Assembly: GCF_019703875.1 (NCBI RefSeq)
Contig: NZ_AP024110.1
Location: forward strand, 1,860,001 to 1,924,000
Source of the DNA: Methyloradius palustris
Lineage (GTDB): Bacteria > Pseudomonadota > Gammaproteobacteria > Burkholderiales > Methylophilaceae
Direction: 5' to 3'
DNA: 64,000 nucleotides
Shown here: piece by piece, positions 40,494 to 50,803 of the stretch
Layout: each line of letters opens with the position of its first letter
How positions within the stretch are numbered: position 1 is the first letter of the stretch
Translations under genes and position numbers: made by a program
Notes under the pieces: model-generated
Told to the model about the DNA's origin: nothing
Database searches by the model: none
The model's input: the letters and a program-made list of their open reading frames with translations, nothing else

Positions 40494-42605
40494 TTAGATC
40501 TTCGTAAAAAAAGTGAGTAGCAAGAATACGCCAATAATCATGGCGAACGCATAGTGGTAGATCAAACCTGATTGTAGCTTGCGGATAATGCCTGCCAAGC
40601 GACCTATCAGTTTAGCTGTACCATTGACCATCACCCCATCAATCAACTGGATATCGCCGATTTTCCAAAGCTTGCTGCCAATAAGCCGTGCGCCGCCTGC
40701 AAAGAGGATTTCGTTAAAACGGTCGAAACCATATTTGTTATCAAGAATCCGATAAACAAGAGAAAAACGCTGCTGAATAGCAGCAGGAATATCAGGGCGC
40801 TTCATGTAGAAATACCATGACAGCAACACGCCTGATAGTGCCAATAGAAACGGTGCAGAAGTCAGCGCATGCAAGGCCATAGCCCATGGCCCATGGAAGT
40901 CTTCAGCCAGTTCATGCATAACGGGGTGTGCTTCATTATCAACAAAAATCACACCTGAGAAGAAATCACCATAAAGCATAGGCTCAATCGCAATGTAGCC
41001 AATGACTACTGAAGGTATAGCCAATGCGATCAATGGCAATGTCACCACCCAAGGCAATGGGTGTGGATTATCATCTGGTCCTAAGCCATGGTGTTCTTCA
41101 TGATGATCATGCTCATCATGCGCAGCGTGTTCGTCGTGAGATGCATCATGGCTAACATGGTCATCACTATGTGACGCCATAGCTGGGGCATGGGCTTGGC
41201 GTACTTGAGCATGAGCGTGCTCTTCAACTTTCTGTTCACGCCACCGCTCTTTGCCATGAAACACAAGGAAATAAAGCCGGAATGAATAGAATGCTGTCAC
41301 AAATACACCTGTAAGCACGGCGAAGTAGGCAAATCCACTACCTGGAATATGTGAGAACTTGACGGCTTCGATAATCGAATCTTTCGAGTAAAAACCAGAA
41401 AATAAAGGTGTGCCAATTAATGCAAGTGAACCAATCAAAGAAGTAATCCACACGATAGGCATATGTTTACGCAAGCCCCCCATGTTACGAATGTCCTGAT
41501 CATGATGCATGGCCATGATCACTGCGCCAGCCGCAAGGAATAGCAGCGCTTTGAAGAATGCATGTGTCATCAAGTGAAATATCGCAACGGAGTAGGCTGA
41601 GGCACCAAGGGCAACTGTCATATAACCCAGCTGTGAAAGCGTTGAGTAGGCAATCACGCGTTTAATGTCATTTTGGATAATGCCCAGAAAACCCATGAAC
41701 AGCGCAGTAATTGAACCAATCACCATTACGGTTGAAAGCGCCGTAGTAGAAAGCTCAAACAGCGGTGACATACGTGCCACCATAAAAATACCGGCTGTCA
41801 CCATGGTTGCTGCATGAATCAATGCAGAAATCGGAGTTGGCCCTTCCATAGAATCAGGTAGCCATACGTGTAATGGCACTTGTGCAGACTTACCCATTGC
41901 ACCTATAAAAAGAAGAATGCAGGTGAGCGTCATCAGTGACCACTCGTGACCTGGAATAATACTGACTGTGGTGTCAGCAAACTTCGGGGCGACTGAAAAC
42001 ACTGCGAGATAATCCAGTGTGCCGAAGAAATACAACACCATACCTATACCTAGTAAAAAGCCAAAATCGCCTACACGATTCACCAAGAACGCCTTGAGAT
42101 TGGCATAGATTGCTGTTGGACGCTTGTACCAGAAACCAATTAAGAGGTATGAGACCAGGCCCACTGCCTCCCAGCCAAAGAACAACTGCATGAAGTTGTT
42201 GGCCATTACCAGCATCAGCATGGCGAAAGTGAACAATGAAATGTAGCTGAAGAAACGGCTATAGCCAGGGTCATCCTTCATGTAACCGATGGTATAGATA
42301 TGCACCATCAGCGAAACAAAGGTGACGACGACCATCATGGTGGCGGTCAGCCTGTCAATCATAAAGCCGACTTCAAAGCTGGTGTTGCCACTGACCAGCC
42401 AGGTATAAACGGTGCCGTAGTAGGTATTACCAATCAGCGCATCATTAAACACATAAAGTGACAAAGCACAGGATGCGCCCACGCCAGCAATCGTCAGGAT
42501 ATGTGCGGCGGCCCTTGGCAACTGGCGGCCAAACAATCCAATCACCACGGCAGCGAATAAAGGCAGCAGAGGGATCAGCAGGTAGATTTTTTGCATTGCA
42601 ATCAT
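40494..42605 (-). CDS. nuoL: NADH-quinone oxidoreductase subunit L, with His-rich loop
   Basis: 703 residues, slightly long for NuoL. It is the distal proton pump with the long lateral helix. Core motifs: FFGWEAVGLVSYLLIGFWY, SAQVPLHVWLPDSMEGPTP and KRVIAYSTLSQLGYM. Between helices near residues 458-507 lies an insertion very rich in His, Asp and Glu (such as SHDASHDEHAAHDEHDHHEE), which is hydrophilic and could bind metal ions. The C-terminal lateral helix and final transmembrane helix are intact. It is contiguous with nuoM. Confidence 0.98.
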   Translation of the reverse strand: MIAMQKIYLLIPLLPLFAAVVIGLFGRQLPRAAAHILTIAGVGASCALSLYVFNDALIGNTYYGTVYTWLVSGNTSFEVGFMIDRLTATMMVVVTFVSLMVHIYTIGYMKDDPGYSRFFSYISLFTFAMLMLVMANNFMQLFFGWEAVGLVSYLLIGFWYKRPTAIYANLKAFLVNRVGDFGFLLGIGMVLYFFGTLDYLAVFSVAPKFADTTVSIIPGHEWSLMTLTCILLFIGAMGKSAQVPLHVWLPDSMEGPTPISALIHAATMVTAGIFMVARMSPLFELSTTALSTVMVIGSITALFMGFLGIIQNDIKRVIAYSTLSQLGYMTVALGASAYSVAIFHLMTHAFFKALLFLAAGAVIMAMHHDQDIRNMGGLRKHMPIVWITSLIGSLALIGTPLFSGFYSKDSIIEAVKFSHIPGSGFAYFAVLTGVFVTAFYSFRLYFLVFHGKERWREQKVEEHAHAQVRQAHAPAMASHSDDHVSHDASHDEHAAHDEHDHHEEHHGLGPDDNPHPLPWVVTLPLIALAIPSVVIGYIAIEPMLYGDFFSGVIFVDNEAHPVMHELAEDFHGPWAMALHALTSAPFLLALSGVLLSWYFYMKRPDIPAAIQQRFSLVYRILDNKYGFDRFNEILFAGGARLIGSKLWKIGDIQLIDGVMVNGTAKLIGRLAGIIRKLQSGLIYHYAFAMIIGVFLLLTFFTKI

Positions 42606-42664
42606 GTTTATTTTTCTTGCAGCTTTCTTTTCATTAGCTTCTTAGTGGCGATTAGTGTTCACAT

Positions 42665-42970
42665 TTAGCCTTTGAGGCTATCGATATCGTCTACATTAAT
42701 CGTCTTCAGGTTTCTGAATAACACAACCAAAATTGCCAAGCCAATTGCAGACTCTGCCGCCGCCACAGTCAATATAAAGAATACAAAAACCTGGCCAGCA
42801 ATGTCGTTGAGGTAATGGGAGAAAGCAATAAAATTGAGATTAACAGCAAGCAACATCAACTCAATGGCCATCAAAAGAATAATGACGTTTTTTCGATTGA
42901 GGAAGATGCCGATGATGCTAATGGCGAACAAGATAGCGCCCAAAACAAGGTAATGCGAGAGACTGACCAT
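42665..42970 (-). CDS. nuoK: NADH-quinone oxidoreductase subunit K
   Basis: 101 residues, three membrane helices, exactly the family size. NuoK links the quinone site to the pumps; its conserved Glu residues are seen in LMAIELMLLAVNLNF and AAAESAIGLAILV. The start overlaps the nuoJ end by one base. Confidence 0.98.
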   Translation of the reverse strand: MVSLSHYLVLGAILFAISIIGIFLNRKNVIILLMAIELMLLAVNLNFIAFSHYLNDIAGQVFVFFILTVAAAESAIGLAILVVLFRNLKTINVDDIDSLKG

Positions 42971-43617
42971 TACGCTTTACCTTTCTTGGTATCAGGTTCA
43001 ACTGCAGGCTCTTTAATTTCAACATCTGCAGCCATGCTGACCATACGAATACGATCCGCACGTTTTACTTTGACTTGGGCAGCAGGATCCATAAACTTGG
43101 AATCCTTACGATCACGCAATGTGAGGGCAATGGCAGCAATAATGGCAACCAGCAACACCACCGAGGCCAATTCAAACGGCAACAGGTAGTCGGTATATAG
43201 CTGGCGGCCAAGCTCTGCTGTATTGCTGTAGCCGTTGAGATGGGTAATTGGTGGGGTAATTTTGTCGACGCCAAAATGTTTTACGCCGAGAATCATGCTC
43301 ATTTCAACAGCCATTAGAATGCCCACTGGTAGCGCAATTGGTAGGGCTGACCAAAAGCCTTCTCGCAAGCGGTCGAGATTGATGTCGAGCATCATCACCA
43401 CAAACAGGAATAACACCATGACTGCACCTACATAGACCAGCACCAGTACAATCGCGAGAAATTCGGCTTCTAGCAACAGCCAGATACCTGCCGCAGTAAA
43501 GAATGCGAGGACGAGATACAAAGCAGCATGCACTGGATTACGGGCCGTAATGACACGTAAGCCCGCAATCAGCAAGATCGCCGCAAGTACATAAAAAACG
43601 TAGTCTTGGAATGTCAT
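42970..43617 (-). CDS. nuoJ: NADH-quinone oxidoreductase subunit J
   Basis: 215 residues, five membrane helices, plus a charged C-terminal tail (~165-215) with AAQVKVKRADRIRMVSM. The conserved YVGAVMVLFLFVVMMLD block near helix 3 is diagnostic; its pi-bulge region takes part in coupling. It lies 115 bp after nuoI, the largest gap inside the nuo operon. Confidence 0.97.
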   Translation of the reverse strand: MTFQDYVFYVLAAILLIAGLRVITARNPVHAALYLVLAFFTAAGIWLLLEAEFLAIVLVLVYVGAVMVLFLFVVMMLDINLDRLREGFWSALPIALPVGILMAVEMSMILGVKHFGVDKITPPITHLNGYSNTAELGRQLYTDYLLPFELASVVLLVAIIAAIALTLRDRKDSKFMDPAAQVKVKRADRIRMVSMAADVEIKEPAVEPDTKKGKA

Positions 43618-43732
43618 ATTATCTTGGGAAAAAGAAAGAAAAAGAGAAAGACTGAGTCCTGAATAAAGACTTATCTTTTAATTCTCATATTTGCTTTGCT
43701 CTCCCCTTCACTCTTTTCTTATCGAAACTTCG

Positions 43733-44224
43733 TTACCTAAATTTTGCATCTGTGGCACGATCTGCCGCAATTTGTTCTTCATATTTATCACCAATCGCCA
43801 GCAACATTGGTTTGGTGTATAGAAGATCACCACGTTTTTCACCGTGATAATCAAAAATACGGGTCTCAACTATCGAATCAACTGGGCAGGACTCTTCACA
43901 AAAACCGCAGAAAATGCACTTGGTTAAATCAATATCGTAACGTGTGGTACGGCGCGTATTATCTTCGCGCTGCTCAGATTCAATGGTGATTGCCATAGCC
44001 GGGCAAACTGCTTCACACAGTTTGCAGGCGATACAACGCTCTTCACCATTTGGATAACGACGCAATGCATGCAAGCCCCTGAAACGTGGGCTCATAGGTG
44101 TGCGTTCTTCAGGGAACTGTACGGTAATCTTGCGCGCAAAGAAGTAGCGGCCAGTTAAAGCCATGCCTTTCAGCAACTCCACCAGCATGAGGCTGGAAAG
44201 TACAGTTTTGATTTTATCGATCAT
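43733..44224 (-). CDS. nuoI: NADH-quinone oxidoreductase subunit I
   Basis: 163 residues. It carries the two [4Fe-4S] clusters N6a and N6b that pass electrons towards NuoB: CIACKLCEAVCP and CIFCGFCEESCP are both complete. The N-terminal amphipathic segment (LKGMALTGRYFF) contacts the membrane arm. It sits between nuoH and nuoJ. Confidence 0.98.
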   Translation of the reverse strand: MIDKIKTVLSSLMLVELLKGMALTGRYFFARKITVQFPEERTPMSPRFRGLHALRRYPNGEERCIACKLCEAVCPAMAITIESEQREDNTRRTTRYDIDLTKCIFCGFCEESCPVDSIVETRIFDYHGEKRGDLLYTKPMLLAIGDKYEEQIAADRATDAKFR

Positions 44225-44253
44225 ATTTACTAGCCATGTCTAAATATACTGGA

Positions 44254-45300
44254 TCAATGAAATAAGTAGGCCAAAGGCGTCTGCATAAAAGCGCCCACTA
44301 CTACTATCCATACCAAGGTAATAGGAATGAAAACTTTCCAACCCAGACGCATAATCTGGTCATAGCGATAACGTGGAAATGTCGCCCTGAACCATAAGAA
44401 TATGAAGAGTAAAGCAGCCACTTTGGCTAATAACCATAAAAAACTATCTGGCAAAAATGGCACTGGTGAGAGCCAACCGCCAAGGAACATGAGCGCAGCC
44501 AGCATACAGACCAATATCATATTGGCATATTCGGCCAAGAAGAAAATAGCGAACGCCATACCTGAATATTCAACGTGGAAACCTGCGACGATTTCAGATT
44601 CACCTTCTGCCACATCAAACGGTGCGCGATTTGTTTCAGCAACGGCACTAATAAAATAAACAATAAATAACGGGAATAATGGCAACCAGTACCATTGCCA
44701 GAATCCACCCGATTGAGCTAATACAATCTTGCCGAGATTCAGGCTACCTGCCGCCATCAGCACACCAACCAGTGAAAATCCCATGGCGATTTCGTATGAA
44801 ACAATTTGAGCCGCTGAGCGCAAGCTGCCTAGGAACGCATATTTGGAATTGGATGCCCAGCCCGCAATGATGACGCCATATACAGCAACTGATGTCATGG
44901 CGAGTATATACAGCAGGCCAGCATCAATATCGGCCAGCATCATGTTTAAATCAAAAGGTACCACCGCCCACGCTGCAAAAGCAGGCGCAATGGCTAACAC
45001 GGGACCTAATAAGAACAAGGTTTTGTTTGATTCTGCTGGGAGGATAATCTCCTTCATCAGCAATTTAAGGCCATCAGCCACTGGCTGTAGCAGGCCAAAA
45101 TAGCCAACGCGATTTGGCCCAATCCGCACTTGCATGAAGCCAATGACCTTACGTTCAGCCAATGTGAGATAAGCTACAGCGCCCATCAATGGCAGCACGA
45201 TGGCTACTATTTTGATTAACGTCCAACCTGTAATCTGCACAGCTGGCCACCAGCCACCAAACAGGTGTTGCAAGGGTTGGAGTATAAAGTCAGCTGACAT
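44254..45300 (-). CDS. nuoH: NADH-quinone oxidoreductase subunit H
   Basis: 348 residues, eight membrane helices. NuoH forms the quinone-binding chamber with NuoB and NuoD. Motifs are AERKVIGFMQVRIGPNRVG, the acid-rich loop VAETNRAPFDVAEGESEIV (quinone loop) and RATFPRYRYDQIMRLGWK. It starts at the nuoG stop (one-base overlap). Confidence 0.98.
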   Translation of the reverse strand: MSADFILQPLQHLFGGWWPAVQITGWTLIKIVAIVLPLMGAVAYLTLAERKVIGFMQVRIGPNRVGYFGLLQPVADGLKLLMKEIILPAESNKTLFLLGPVLAIAPAFAAWAVVPFDLNMMLADIDAGLLYILAMTSVAVYGVIIAGWASNSKYAFLGSLRSAAQIVSYEIAMGFSLVGVLMAAGSLNLGKIVLAQSGGFWQWYWLPLFPLFIVYFISAVAETNRAPFDVAEGESEIVAGFHVEYSGMAFAIFFLAEYANMILVCMLAALMFLGGWLSPVPFLPDSFLWLLAKVAALLFIFLWFRATFPRYRYDQIMRLGWKVFIPITLVWIVVVGAFMQTPLAYLFH

Positions 45301-47720
45301 TATGCAGTCGCTTCCATTGCAGGCGCAGTGACCTGTATTTTTTCAACCGTGATTTCACCCATTAAATCACCCAAGCCCAAGGTGGCCTGACTTGCGCCCG
45401 CAATTCTGACGCAAGCCGAATGCACTCTACTATCAGCTTTCGCCTTCAATATCGCTTCGCCATGCGCTTGTTTCACTAAAACGGTATCGCCATCTTCAAT
45501 ACCCAATTTAGCCAATAACTTGGGATGCATAGCAGCGACTGGCTTGGCTAGATACTTGGTTTTTTGTAATGGTGGTGACCGACGCACAATGGCATCTGAC
45601 TGATATTGTGGAATCTCACCTATGCGCTGCAACTCACCTTCCAGCTTGACTTTGACTACCACATCAATCAATTCACGGAGGTTGTTGTTCAAAGTACGCC
45701 ATACGACTGACGATGGTTTCTCACCGCCAAAAATCTCATCTTTCACTTCTTCGCTGCTATCAAACTCAAAACCTTGTAGTCCCAGTGTATTACCTAAAAC
45801 GCGCAACACTTTCCATGCAGGACGGCACTCGCCCAATGGCTTGGTCACAGCCTTGAAGCTCTGCACACGGCCTTCCATACTCATGAAAGTGCCTGAAGTT
45901 TCAGTGAATGGTGCAATCGGCAGCAACACATGTGCATTTCGCAGTGCATCTGACTTATAGGCAGTCAATGCGACAACACAATCAGCTTGTGCAATCGCCT
46001 GATTGGCAAGCGCTGGGTTATGACAATCGAGCTCTGGCTCAACATTCACAAGCACATAGGCTTTGCGAGGTGACTCCAGCATAGCCTTGGCATTCAAGCC
46101 CTTTACCTGTGGCATAGCGCCAACAAGATTAGCGCCAACACTATTGGCACCAGCAGAAAGCACACCAAATGTCGCACCACAGAGTGATGCGATGGCTTCA
46201 GCCAAGCTGTAAATTTCAGTATAGCGAGGATGGTGTTGCGAAATATTGCCAAGAAATACGGCTGAACGTGGGCTGACTAAATCAACCAGATCGCCATGCC
46301 CAGCTAGGCTGTTCGCCATAGCCTTACTGTTATCCCAGACCTTTATATTTTCCAACAGCTCATTCAGAGACTTAGGTAGACATAAGGAAAGTCTTTCCAA
46401 ACCTGAAATGGCTTTGAGAATTTGTGCTAACACATTAACCATGTCATTCGGCGAGCAGATGGCTTTGTGCATCACTGGGATGAGCGGATCATCATCTAAG
46501 GGGTTAACCAATGATAATTCAGCGCCATTCGCAACAGCTTTACGTATGCGCTGAGCGAGCAAAGGATGTTCATTACGTAAGTTACTGCCAATGACCAGAA
46601 TACGATCCATCTGTTCCACATCAGGGATGTTGCAACCCATCCACACAACGCCCAGACGTTTGCCATCATGGCGGAAATCGGTATGGCGCAAGCGGTAATC
46701 CACATTATCTGAGCCCAGGCCATGCGCCAATTTCTTGGCGAGATGTGCTTCTTCCATGGTGCTGTTAGGGGAAACCAAGACACCAATCTGGTCGCCACCT
46801 CTTGTATCCGCAATCTCTTTCAAATGCCCTGCAGCAAACTCGAGTGCGGTCTTCCAGTCAGTTTCATGCCATTCACCATGATGCTTAATCATTGGAATCG
46901 TTAATCGATCTGAACTATTCAGGCCTTCGTATGAAAAGCGGTCGCGGTCTGACAACCAGCATTCGTTGATGCTTTCTTTTTCGCGCGGCAATACGCGCAT
47001 GACTTTGCCGTCTTTAATCTGCACTTCAATCTGAGACCCTAGGCCATCATGTGGGGCAATTGATGGTCTGCGTGTCAGCTCCCAAGTGCGGGCAGAGTAA
47101 CGGAACGGCTTGCTGGTCAGTGCGCCAACTGGGCACAAATCAATGATATTGCCAGACAGCTCGGAATCTACGCTCTTATCAACATAAGCCGTAATCTCAG
47201 CATGTTCGCCACGATTAATCAGGCCTAACTCCATCATGCCGCCAACTTCTTTTAGAAAGCGTACGCAGCGTGTACATTGGATACAACGCGTCATATCGGT
47301 AGATACCAATGGGCCAATGTTCTTGTTCAGTACTACACGCTTTTCTTCGGTATAGCGTGAACCACTTGCGCCATAAGCCACAGCAATATCTTGCAAATCA
47401 CACTCGCCGCCTTGGTCACAGATTGGACAATCTAGCGGGTGATTAATTAGCAAAAACTCCATCACGCTCTTTTGTGCCTCAACTGCGGCTTTAGAACGGG
47501 TAAAAATCTTCATGCCATCAGCCACTGGTGTTGCACATGCTGGCAGTGGCTTATTAAATTTTTCAACTTGCACCAAGCACATGCGGCAATTGGCAGCTAC
47601 TGAAAGTTTTTTGTGATAACAGAATCGTGGGATTGCTATCCCCAGCTTATCGGCTGCATCAATAATAGTAGTACCGTGATCGACTTCAACTGGCTTGCCA
47701 TCAATCTCAATATTAAGCAT
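45300..47720 (-). CDS. nuoG: NADH-quinone oxidoreductase subunit G
   Basis: 806 residues. This large peripheral subunit holds three or four Fe-S clusters: the N-terminal [2Fe-2S] ferredoxin domain (PRFCYHKKLSVAANCRMCLV), the His-Cys3 [4Fe-4S] motif (HPLDCPICDQGGECDLQD) and the CIQCTRCVRFLKEVGG cluster. A molybdopterin-oxidoreductase-like domain without cofactor follows, and the C-terminus ends with an Mo-binding-like beta domain. Its 5' end overlaps the nuoF stop by 8 bp. Confidence 0.98.
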   Translation of the reverse strand: MLNIEIDGKPVEVDHGTTIIDAADKLGIAIPRFCYHKKLSVAANCRMCLVQVEKFNKPLPACATPVADGMKIFTRSKAAVEAQKSVMEFLLINHPLDCPICDQGGECDLQDIAVAYGASGSRYTEEKRVVLNKNIGPLVSTDMTRCIQCTRCVRFLKEVGGMMELGLINRGEHAEITAYVDKSVDSELSGNIIDLCPVGALTSKPFRYSARTWELTRRPSIAPHDGLGSQIEVQIKDGKVMRVLPREKESINECWLSDRDRFSYEGLNSSDRLTIPMIKHHGEWHETDWKTALEFAAGHLKEIADTRGGDQIGVLVSPNSTMEEAHLAKKLAHGLGSDNVDYRLRHTDFRHDGKRLGVVWMGCNIPDVEQMDRILVIGSNLRNEHPLLAQRIRKAVANGAELSLVNPLDDDPLIPVMHKAICSPNDMVNVLAQILKAISGLERLSLCLPKSLNELLENIKVWDNSKAMANSLAGHGDLVDLVSPRSAVFLGNISQHHPRYTEIYSLAEAIASLCGATFGVLSAGANSVGANLVGAMPQVKGLNAKAMLESPRKAYVLVNVEPELDCHNPALANQAIAQADCVVALTAYKSDALRNAHVLLPIAPFTETSGTFMSMEGRVQSFKAVTKPLGECRPAWKVLRVLGNTLGLQGFEFDSSEEVKDEIFGGEKPSSVVWRTLNNNLRELIDVVVKVKLEGELQRIGEIPQYQSDAIVRRSPPLQKTKYLAKPVAAMHPKLLAKLGIEDGDTVLVKQAHGEAILKAKADSRVHSACVRIAGASQATLGLGDLMGEITVEKIQVTAPAMEATA

Positions 47721-49080
47721 GTGCCACCTCTAAATTCGCCTGCTTATATTTACCAGGGTTTTGCTGAGCATCCACCATGCTATGGCCGTTCTGGATGTAA
47801 TACTCGAATTCAGGCCTGAAATGCTTGATGAAACTTAATACAGGGGTAGCTGCAGCGTCGCCCAACGCACAGATCGTGCGTCCTGAAATATTGCTGCTCA
47901 CATCGGTCAGCAAATCGAGATCTTCCATCTTGCCTTGGCCATTGACGATGCGACTGATCACGCGATAGAGCCAGCCCGTGCCTTCACGACAAGGAGTGCA
48001 TTGGCCGCAGGATTCTTCAAAAAAGAAATAAGACAAACGCTTGAGGGTTTTGACCATGCAAGTGGTTTCATCCATCACAATCATAGAACCAGCACCAAGG
48101 CTGGAACCCGCTTTGGATAAGCCATCGTAGTCCATAGTAGCACCCAGAATAGCTGCTGCAGGCATAACGGCAGTTGATGGTCCCCCAGGAATGACGGCTT
48201 TTAATTGCCGGCCTTTCCATACCCCGCCGGCAATCTCAAGCAATTCAGCAAATGGCATGCCCATTTTCACTTCGTAATTGCCGGGCCGCTCAACATGGCC
48301 GGAGACTGAAAATAACTTGGTACCGCCAGAGTTAGGCACGCCTAAATCCTGAAATGCCTGACCACCATGCTGCAATATCCATGGGATAGAAGCATAGGAC
48401 TCAGTGTTGTTCACATTGGTCGGCTTGCCAAACACGCCATAACTGGCAGGGAAAGGCGGCTTGAAGCGAGGCTGGCCTTTTTTACCTTCGATCGACTCAA
48501 TCAAGGCAGTTTCTTCACCGCAGATATAAGCGCCGTAGCCATGCACAGCATATAAATCAAAACTAAAATTTGTACCGAATAGATTTTCGCCGATAAAACC
48601 AGCAGCGCGTGCTTCCGCCAGTGCGTTCTCAAAGATTTCGTAGTCTTCCCAGATCTCACCGTGGATATAGTTATAACCTACGCGCGCACCTAACGTGTAG
48701 GCGGCTATCGCCATGCCTTCTATTAGTTGGTGCGGGTTGTAGCGAATAATGTCGCGGTCTTTGAATGTACCTGGCTCGCCTTCATCCGTATTACAAACGA
48801 GATATTTAGTGCCGTCATAATAGCGCGGCATGAAGCTCCATTTAAGGCCTGTTGGGAAGCCCGCACCACCGCGACCACGTAGACCTGATAATTTCACCTG
48901 CGTAATAATTTCAGTAGCTTTTACTTTTTCAGAAACAATACGTTTCAGCTGGGCATAGCCGCCAGTTTTCAAATAAGTGTCAAGTGAGTTGGGGTGATCA
49001 GACAGCATGGTGCGCAGACACACCAGCGTCTCTTTATCTGACCGATACTGCGTAGGGGTTGTGTCCAGATAACTCATCAT
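47713..49080 (-). CDS. nuoF: NADH-quinone oxidoreductase subunit F
   Basis: 455 residues, including one of two adjacent ATG starts. NuoF holds the NADH site, FMN and the N3 cluster. Visible are the NADH/FMN-binding GLRGRGGAGFPTGLKW, the FMN region GAYICGEETALIESIEG, and the [4Fe-4S] ligand block ESCGQCTPCREGTGW with a fourth Cys in TICALGDAA. It begins within the nuoE stop region (TGATG-type overlap). Confidence 0.98.
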   Translation of the reverse strand: MMSYLDTTPTQYRSDKETLVCLRTMLSDHPNSLDTYLKTGGYAQLKRIVSEKVKATEIITQVKLSGLRGRGGAGFPTGLKWSFMPRYYDGTKYLVCNTDEGEPGTFKDRDIIRYNPHQLIEGMAIAAYTLGARVGYNYIHGEIWEDYEIFENALAEARAAGFIGENLFGTNFSFDLYAVHGYGAYICGEETALIESIEGKKGQPRFKPPFPASYGVFGKPTNVNNTESYASIPWILQHGGQAFQDLGVPNSGGTKLFSVSGHVERPGNYEVKMGMPFAELLEIAGGVWKGRQLKAVIPGGPSTAVMPAAAILGATMDYDGLSKAGSSLGAGSMIVMDETTCMVKTLKRLSYFFFEESCGQCTPCREGTGWLYRVISRIVNGQGKMEDLDLLTDVSSNISGRTICALGDAAATPVLSFIKHFRPEFEYYIQNGHSMVDAQQNPGKYKQANLEVAHA

Positions 49081-49550
49081 TCCAGCCCTTCAAGAATCTC
49101 GTCAACTTTTTCTGGCGTTAAAAACTCATGCATCTTGTGATTATTGATGTGAAATAAAGGAGCGCCAGCACAAGTACCCATGCATTCGCCCTCTTTCAGC
49201 GTAAATTTACCATCGGCAGTCGTTTCATTAAAACCAATAGCCAGCTTGTGATTAAGATGCTGCACAATCCCATCAGCATCACGCAACATACAAGAAATAT
49301 TGGTGCAGACCGTGATTTTATATTTACCAACAGGCTCAAGCTCGTACATATTGTAGAAGCTTGCAACTTCAAGTGCGGCGATGGCTGGGATTCGCAGGTA
49401 GTCGGCGACAAAGGTGATGGTTTCTTTTGACAACCAGCCTTTTTCCGTTTGTGCGATACGCAAAGCGGACATCACTGCCGCCTGACGATTCTCAGGTGGA
49501 TATTTCTTAAGTTCGTATTCGATTTTATCAATGGACTCTTGAGATAACAT
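49077..49550 (-). CDS. nuoE: NADH-quinone oxidoreductase subunit E
   Basis: 157 residues, thioredoxin-like [2Fe-2S] protein that docks on NuoF and holds cluster N1a. The four cysteines are in CTNISCMLR and EGECMGTCAGAP, with correct spacing. It starts at the nuoD stop and overlaps nuoF by 4 bp. Confidence 0.98.
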   Translation of the reverse strand: MLSQESIDKIEYELKKYPPENRQAAVMSALRIAQTEKGWLSKETITFVADYLRIPAIAALEVASFYNMYELEPVGKYKITVCTNISCMLRDADGIVQHLNHKLAIGFNETTADGKFTLKEGECMGTCAGAPLFHINNHKMHEFLTPEKVDEILEGLE

Positions 49551-50803
49551 CAGCGGTCAATCTCCCCAAATACAATATCTTGCGTGCCTATAATCGCAAC
49601 CAGATCAGCAATCATATGACCACGCGTCATTTCATCTAGCGCTGCCAAGTGTGGGAAACCAGGCGCGCGAATCTTGAGGCGATATGGTTTATTTGCGCCA
49701 TCTGAAATCAGATAGATACCAAACTCACCTTTAGGATGCTCAACCGCAGCATAAGCTTCGCCAGCTGGTACATGGAAGCCTTCGGTGAATAATTTAAAGT
49801 GGTGGATAAGGTCTTCCATATCCATCTTCATACCTTCACGGGCTGGCGGCGCAACCTTGTTATTGCTGGTAATGACAGGGCCAGGGTTTTTACGCAACCA
49901 ATCTATACATTGCTTAACGATGCGATTGGACTGACGGAATTCCTCGATACGCACCAAGTAACGATCATAACAATCGCCATTAACGCCGACAGGAATATCG
50001 AAATCCATCTTATCGTAGACTTCATAAGGCTGTTTCTTGCGCAAATCCCAGGCAATACCTGAGCCGCGCAGCATAGGGCCTGTCATCCCTAATGACAGCG
50101 CACGTTCCGGCGTAACTACGCCGATACCTACGGTACGCTGTTTCCAGATACGGTTATCAGTCAGCAAGGTTTCGTATTCATCTACATAGGTAGGAAAGCG
50201 ATTGGTAAAGTCTTCAATGAAATCGAGCAAGGAGCCTTGCCGATTGTCGTTCATGCGATTGATGGCTTTTTGATTATGGATTTTGGATGCTTCATATTGC
50301 GGCATGCGGTTAGGCAAATCGCGATAAACGCCGCCTGGGCGGTAATAAGCCGCGTGCATGCGAGCACCAGAAACCGCTTCGTAGCAATCAAACAAATCTT
50401 CACGCTCTCGGAAAGCGTACAAGAATACAGTCATCGCACCAACATCCAGCGCATGAGCGCCCAGCCATAACAGGTGATTCAAGATGCGGGTAATCTCATC
50501 GAACATGACACGAATGTATTGCGCGCGAATCGGCACTTCAATGCCCATCAACTTTTCAATCGCCATCACGTAGGCATGCTCGTTGGACATCATGGATACA
50601 TAATCCAGACGATCCATATAAGGCACAGACTGCAGATAAGTACGGTTCTCGGCAAGTTTTTCAGTGGCCCTATGCAACAAACCAATATGCGGGTCAGCGC
50701 GCTGGATCACTTCGCCATCCAACTCTAGCACCAAGCGCAAAACGCCATGCGCTGCTGGGTGCTGCGGGCCAAAGTTCATGGTGTAATTACGAATCTCAGC
50801 CAT
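49550..50803 (-). CDS. nuoD: NADH-quinone oxidoreductase subunit D
   Basis: 417 residues from ATG 50803; a GTG at 50821 is less likely because the ATG overlaps the nuoC stop as ATGGCTGA. NuoD forms the quinone pocket with NuoB. The family blocks NFGPQHPAAHGVLRLVLELDGE, IGLLHRATEKL and YDKMDFDIPVGVNGDCYDRYLVR are seen (each in part). The quinone-binding His and Tyr region is intact. Confidence 0.98.
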   Translation of the reverse strand: MAEIRNYTMNFGPQHPAAHGVLRLVLELDGEVIQRADPHIGLLHRATEKLAENRTYLQSVPYMDRLDYVSMMSNEHAYVMAIEKLMGIEVPIRAQYIRVMFDEITRILNHLLWLGAHALDVGAMTVFLYAFREREDLFDCYEAVSGARMHAAYYRPGGVYRDLPNRMPQYEASKIHNQKAINRMNDNRQGSLLDFIEDFTNRFPTYVDEYETLLTDNRIWKQRTVGIGVVTPERALSLGMTGPMLRGSGIAWDLRKKQPYEVYDKMDFDIPVGVNGDCYDRYLVRIEEFRQSNRIVKQCIDWLRKNPGPVITSNNKVAPPAREGMKMDMEDLIHHFKLFTEGFHVPAGEAYAAVEHPKGEFGIYLISDGANKPYRLKIRAPGFPHLAALDEMTRGHMIADLVAIIGTQDIVFGEIDR

